From positions 3,388,936-3,452,935 of the forward strand of contig NZ_CP122960.1 in the NCBI RefSeq assembly GCF_029854195.1: a stretch of DNA of 64,000 nt. The letters run 5' to 3'. Of this stretch, positions 60,291-64,000 are shown in pieces (position 1 is the first letter of the stretch; each line of letters opens with the position of its first letter). The DNA is from Amylibacter sp. IMCC11727 (GTDB taxonomy: Bacteria > Pseudomonadota > Alphaproteobacteria > Rhodobacterales > Rhodobacteraceae). Made by a program: the position numbers and the translations under genes. Below the pieces are notes generated by a model that had not been told where the DNA came from, ran no database searches, and saw only the letters and a program-made list of their open reading frames with translations.

Positions 60291-60902
60291 ATGACTGACA
60301 TAGACCTGATTTTAGACAAGATACTCGGCGGGGCCTTTTGGTTGGCTTTGTTGGCCCCTTTGGTGTTGTTTGGATATTCTATGGTTATGAGCATTCTAAA
60401 AAAGGGCTGGCTGGTCGATGAAAATGGACATCAGCTGCATGTTGATCAGGCCATTTTAAACAAAGTGTTTGCGCTGGGGAGCACCCGAGGAACGCGGCGC
60501 ATTGATGGAGAGCGGCAGATGACTGTGACTATGGGGTTGCGTGGCGCATCGTTGGCCGTGATGGGATTTGGGATTTATTGGTATTACGACATGATCACCG
60601 TGAAGGAATATGCGCTGTCGTACATGGACGCCTTGTTGATCGGCGGGATCGCATATTACGTGCTGTTCAGTTGGACGTTTTCGGTGCGCTATGAGCATGA
60701 CACGCTGTGGGTGCGTGGCTGGACGTTCAGGTTAACAGAATATGACCTGCGGGAACTGGACAGTATGACGTCGGCCACCAATGGGACGTGGAAGTTGTGG
60801 TTTGCCGATGGACGCAAGGTCGAAGTGTTGAAGTTTATCACGGACAGCAACGCTTTCAGTGCGGACATGAGAGCGCGCGTGGCACACAACATTTCGCGGT
60901 GA
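60291..60902 (+). CDS. Membrane protein of unknown function (PH-like C-terminus), copy 1
   Basis: A 203-residue protein. One membrane segment near residues 12-33, two near 85-130, then a soluble beta-rich part ([20 protein letters not shown], then DLRELDSMT) like bacterial PH-type domains. The layout and the position of the beta-rich part resemble the next gene, so they are probably paralogous. The gene is divergent from ubiE. I do not recognise a named family. Confidence 0.7.
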   Translation: MTDIDLILDKILGGAFWLALLAPLVLFGYSMVMSILKKGWLVDENGHQLHVDQAILNKVFALGSTRGTRRIDGERQMTVTMGLRGASLAVMGFGIYWYYDMITVKEYALSYMDALLIGGIAYYVLFSWTFSVRYEHDTLWVRGWTFRLTEYDLRELDSMTSATNGTWKLWFADGRKVEVLKFITDSNAFSADMRARVAHNISR

Positions 60903-60980
60903 ATGTGCCGCCATTGTTTTGCCATTTTTTGGAGCCACCTAGGGTTGCATAAGCATAAAAAACTGCAGTTGAGGAGTGTT

Positions 60981-61595
60981 ATGAGTGGATTGGAAATTGG
61001 CGGGATTCCCGTGATGGGGGCCGCGCTCGCCGTATTTGGTTTTGGAATTGTTCTGGTCGGTTGGCGGCTTTTGGGTCTTCGGGCAAAAAACGAGTGGGAT
61101 CGAGGCCGCAGCAGGCATCCCAGAACAGATTTGCCGCACTATGAATTTAAACGCACGGTTTTGCGTCCGCCTTTGCTTACGCGTGTTGGGTTTTTGCTTT
61201 ATGCAATATTCTGCGTTGCCTATTTGGGCTGGTTTGCTCAGGCCACATCAGGTGGGTGGGAATTGAGCTTTGAAGAAAGCGGTCATTTCGGGAAATTTTT
61301 CCTCGGTGCGGTGGTTTGTTTTGGATCGTTGCTGTTTTGCATTTCCAAGTTGTTGTTCAATTACATCGTCATTGAAGGCGATAAAATTAGCATCGTGAAT
61401 GATTTTCCTGTGACGCGCACAACATTTTTGAACGAGTTGCGCAGCATCAAACAGGTGCCGTCCTATGGCGTTCGCACACCTGAATTAACGTTTTTGAACG
61501 GGCGCAGCGTGACGTTGGGATTGGATTTCGGGAACAGCGAAAAATTTATGAACACAATGCGCGGGATCGCTGCAAATAATCGCGGCGAGCTTTGA
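60981..61595 (+). CDS. Membrane protein of unknown function (PH-like C-terminus), copy 2
   Basis: A 204-residue protein with hydrophobic segments at about residues 10-31, 67-86 and 106-126, then a C-terminal beta-rich domain (IVIEGDKISIVNDFPVTRTT, then FLNELRSIKQ, ending in a helix). Same plan as copy 1. ATG 60981 follows GAGGAG. Function unknown. Confidence 0.72.
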   Translation: MSGLEIGGIPVMGAALAVFGFGIVLVGWRLLGLRAKNEWDRGRSRHPRTDLPHYEFKRTVLRPPLLTRVGFLLYAIFCVAYLGWFAQATSGGWELSFEESGHFGKFFLGAVVCFGSLLFCISKLLFNYIVIEGDKISIVNDFPVTRTTFLNELRSIKQVPSYGVRTPELTFLNGRSVTLGLDFGNSEKFMNTMRGIAANNRGEL

Positions 61596-61662
61596 GGCGA
61601 ACGTTGCAAGTTATCATCAGGCATGGTTGGAAGGCGTGAAGCCGCCGTAGGATTAATCTGCC

Positions 61663-62532
61663 ATGCCTGAACTTCCCGAAGTTGAAACCGTCCGCCGTGG
61701 GCTGGAGCCTGCGATGGTGGGCAAACGGATTGCGGTTGCAGACGTGCGCCGACCTGATCTGCGTTGGCCGTTTCCTGAACGTATGGCGGAGCGGTTGACC
61801 GGTGCGCGGATAGAGCGGTTGCGGCGGCGGTCAAAATACATCCTAGGGGATTTGGACACGGGCGAGACGATTCTGATTCATCTGGGGATGTCGGGGCGCA
61901 TGACGATTGCCGCGCCAACTGGGGATGCCAAAGATATGTTGGGGGACTTTCATCATCTGCATCCCGCGCCCGAAAAACATGATCACGTGGTGTTGGATAT
62001 GGAGGACGGCACGCGCATTACGTTTAACGATGCGCGGCGGTTCGGGTCGATGGATATGTTTGCCACGGACACAGGAGAGACGCATAAGCTGCTTGCGGTG
62101 CTGGGACCTGAGCCGATGGGGAACGCATTTGATGAGGCGTATTTCAAGGCGGCGCTGAAGGGGAAAAATTCACCGATTAAATCGGTATTGCTAGATCAAC
62201 GGATTGTGGCGGGGTTGGGCAATATTTACGTCTGCGAGGCGCTGTGGCGCACGGGGATATCGCCGCTGCGCAAAGCAGGCGGGTTAAGTGCCAAACGTGT
62301 GGCCAGTTTGGTCCCTGCGATTCGCCAAGTTTTGGGGGAAGCCATCGAATCGGGGGGCTCTTCGTTGAAAGATTATCGTCAGGCCGATGGGGAACTGGGA
62401 TATTTTCAACACTCTTTCGCTGTCTATGGACGCGAGGGAGAGCCTTGTAAAACAAACGGTTGTGCGGGAACCATCAGACGTGCGGTGCAATCTGGCCGAT
62501 CTTCGTTTTACTGTAACGATTGTCAGTCTTAG
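61663..62532 (+). CDS. mutM: Formamidopyrimidine-DNA glycosylase (Fpg)
   Basis: A 289-residue DNA repair enzyme removing 8-oxoguanine and other oxidised purines. It starts with the catalytic [16 protein letters not shown] (Pro1/Glu2), has the helix-two-turn-helix [20 protein letters not shown], and a C-terminal zinc finger with Cys pairs in GEPCKTNGC and YCNDCQS. No strong Shine-Dalgarno, but the N-terminus fixes the start. Confidence 0.96.
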   Translation: MPELPEVETVRRGLEPAMVGKRIAVADVRRPDLRWPFPERMAERLTGARIERLRRRSKYILGDLDTGETILIHLGMSGRMTIAAPTGDAKDMLGDFHHLHPAPEKHDHVVLDMEDGTRITFNDARRFGSMDMFATDTGETHKLLAVLGPEPMGNAFDEAYFKAALKGKNSPIKSVLLDQRIVAGLGNIYVCEALWRTGISPLRKAGGLSAKRVASLVPAIRQVLGEAIESGGSSLKDYRQADGELGYFQHSFAVYGREGEPCKTNGCAGTIRRAVQSGRSSFYCNDCQS

Positions 62533-62582
62533 GTTGAATCTGGACCCCTCCGTGATAAGCGTGGGCGGTCAAGAAACTGCGA

Positions 62583-63371
62583 ATGAGTGCTTTAATGGGC
62601 TATGAAACCCTGAATGTGGATGTGGAAGATCATGTTGGCGTGATCACCCTGAACCGACCTGATGCGTTGAATGCTTTGAATCAGCAATTGCTGTCCGAAC
62701 TGGCAACGGCGTTGGGCGCGATGAGCGACAATGACAAGGTACGGTGTATCGTTCTGACAGGCAGCGAAAAGGCATTTGCTGCGGGGGCGGACATCACAGA
62801 AATGGCGCCACAATCGTTTGTGGATATGTTTTCGACCGATTATTTCACCGAACAGACCGAGGCGATTTTGCGTTGTCGCAAGCCTATTATTGCTGCGGTT
62901 TCGGGTTATGCGCTGGGCGGCGGGTGCGAATTGGCGATGATGTGTGACTTTATCATCTGTTCGGATACCGCAAAATTTGGTCAGCCCGAGATTAACCTTG
63001 GTGTTATTGCAGGGATTGGCGGCAGCCAGCGTTTGACGCGGTTTGTGGGCAAATCGAAATCCATGGAAATGCACCTGACAGGGCGGTTCATGGATGCCGA
63101 AGAGGCGGAGCGTTCTGGGTTGGTAAGCCGCATTGTTCCTGCCAAGAAACTGATGGAAGATGTCATGGCGACGGCGGCAAAAATTGCCGAGAAATCGACC
63201 CTGACAACTATGGCCGTGAAAGAAGCTGTTGATCGGTCTTATGAAACAACGTTACGCGAAGGGATCTTGTTTGAACGGCGTTTGTTCCATTCCCTTTTCG
63301 CCACCGAAGATCAGTCTGAAGGCATGTCAGCCTTTATTGAAAAACGATCCCCGAAGTTTAGGGGCAAATAA
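62583..63371 (+). CDS. Enoyl-CoA hydratase
   Basis: A 262-residue crotonase of the short-chain enoyl-CoA hydratase type. The oxyanion-hole [11 protein letters not shown] and [13 protein letters not shown] and the catalytic glutamates ([12 protein letters not shown]) are all present. The start may be 62583 or the ATG at 62595 (MGYETLNV). It lies between mutM and rpsT, as in many Rhodobacterales. Role: hydration of trans-2-enoyl-CoA in fatty acid or amino acid breakdown. Confidence 0.93.
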   Translation: MSALMGYETLNVDVEDHVGVITLNRPDALNALNQQLLSELATALGAMSDNDKVRCIVLTGSEKAFAAGADITEMAPQSFVDMFSTDYFTEQTEAILRCRKPIIAAVSGYALGGGCELAMMCDFIICSDTAKFGQPEINLGVIAGIGGSQRLTRFVGKSKSMEMHLTGRFMDAEEAERSGLVSRIVPAKKLMEDVMATAAKIAEKSTLTTMAVKEAVDRSYETTLREGILFERRLFHSLFATEDQSEGMSAFIEKRSPKFRGK

Positions 63372-63457
63372 ACGCGGATTGCCCCGTTGACTTATAAACG
63401 GAGTGGTCCTAAAGACGCGGTTCATCTTTCGAATCCGTAAGATACAGGAATTATATC

Positions 63458-63721
63458 ATGGCTAACTCGCCACAAGCAAAGAAACGTGCCCGTCAAATCG
63501 AACGCCGCACGGAAGTAAACAAAGCCCGCCGTTCGCGGATCCGTACCTATCTGCGTAAAGTAGAAGAGGCGATCGCTGGTGGGGATCAAGCTGTTGCAGC
63601 AGCTGCGCTGAAAGATGTTCAGCCAGAAATGATGCGCGGTGTGTCCAAAGGCGTTCTGCACAAGAACACAGCAAGCCGGAAAATGTCCCGCCTTGCTGCA
63701 CGCGTTAAGGCGCTGGCGTAA
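63458..63721 (+). CDS. rpsT: 30S ribosomal protein S20
   Basis: An 87-residue, strongly basic S20 with the typical [17 protein letters not shown] start and [18 protein letters not shown] end. It binds 16S rRNA during 30S assembly. It has an 86-bp leader after the hydratase gene and a strong terminator after it. In many relatives dnaA comes next. Confidence 0.97.
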   Translation: MANSPQAKKRARQIERRTEVNKARRSRIRTYLRKVEEAIAGGDQAVAAAALKDVQPEMMRGVSKGVLHKNTASRKMSRLAARVKALA

Positions 63722-63750
63722 AACCACCTTTGGTTTGCAAAGAATGAAGG

Positions 63751-63777
63751 CAGGGTCCAAACGGGCCCTGTTTTTTT
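63751..63777 (+). terminator. Rho-independent terminator of rpsT
   Basis: Stem CAGGGTCC with GGGCCCTG (eight pairs, one G-T), a 4-base loop and seven T. Confidence 0.94.
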
Positions 63778-64000
63778 GTGTTTGATCAGAAGTTCGACCA
63801 CAGATGATGCGGCGACAACCCGAAACGCGAATGTTGCATCTGGAACATGGTTTCAAAAAGAATCGGGTTGGCCACCGATGTTCTGCATTTGATCCCGTTG
63901 AGACAGAGCCCCCAGTTTAATAGGTTGCTTGAGTTGCTTCGGTGTCTGCTACCGACGCATTCCACAATTCGAATTACGGTGTTCACGTTGCCTGCTTAGG
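63778..64000. other. Intergenic end of window
   Basis: No gene supported. Position after rpsT suggests the leader of dnaA, but the start codon is not in the window. A single TTCCACAA-like element near 63960 resembles a DnaA box only weakly. Confidence 0.4.

Noticed and set aside
63778..64000. Possible oriC between rpsT and dnaA
   Set aside because: Only one weak DnaA-box-like element is visible and dnaA itself is not in the window.
1..64000. CRISPR array, rRNA operon or tRNA gene
   Set aside because: No regularly spaced direct repeats, no rRNA-like conserved stretches and no cloverleaf with GGTTCGAATCC-type arms were recognised by reading; a covariance-model scan would be needed to exclude a diverged tRNA.

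Overview
The window looks like chromosome of a marine alphaproteobacterium of the order Rhodobacterales (Roseobacter group). This rests on the order mutM, enoyl-CoA hydratase, rpsT with ubiB/ubiE beside it, on soxBDAG, SitABCD and the membrane urate oxidase PuuD, on Hint-domain and RTX-like small proteins, and on intergenic repeats typical of the order. The assignment is inference from gene content; there is no rRNA gene, and I recognised no tRNA gene.

Layout. 1-2131: nitrogen sensing and ammonium uptake (glnK-amtB). 2220-5087: class II aldolase and two tandem sterol-desaturase-type hydroxylases. 5088-18836: a probable quaternary-amine catabolic region, with a GATase1-AraC regulator, acyl-CoA dehydrogenase, NDP-forming acyl-CoA synthetase and CaiD-like hydratase, then a class III aminotransferase, Rieske oxygenase and PotABC-type transporter. 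Its likely binding protein lies convergently beyond a Hint-domain gene. 18936-22416: sitDCBA manganese importer with a palindromic operator. 22463-25975: hemC, hemE, hemF and idi. 26057-29481: a formylglycine-generating enzyme divergent from a quinoprotein-cytochrome c dehydrogenase.

29413-38346 is an accessory segment bounded by two directly repeated 1,510-bp IS3-family copies with no matching target duplications. It holds remnants and plasmid-type genes: a DUF3768 fragment, a 30-codon ORF with a near-maximal Shine-Dalgarno, an orphan ParB-like protein, a RelE/HTH toxin-antitoxin pair with a probably leaderless promoter carrying paired operators, a split membrane-anchor/zinc-ribbon gene, truncated IS3 and IS5 elements, and a betA fragment. 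The IS copies cut the 3' end of the quinoprotein gene and the 5' part of a tadG-like pilus gene.

From 38347 the core resumes: TadE-like genes, a second GATase1-AraC regulator divergent from soxBDAG (sarcosine oxidase), a glutamine-amidotransferase-type hydrolase, a 2OG-Fe(II) oxygenase and RidA. A purine/urate degradation cluster follows (48406-56439: NCS2 permease, allA, allE, a puuE-uraD fusion, uraH, an enolase-superfamily enzyme, LysR, puuD). Last come a kinase-like gene, ubiB/ubiE, two related small membrane proteins, mutM, enoyl-CoA hydratase and rpsT. The common theme is nitrogen scavenging: ammonium, methylated amines, sarcosine and purines.
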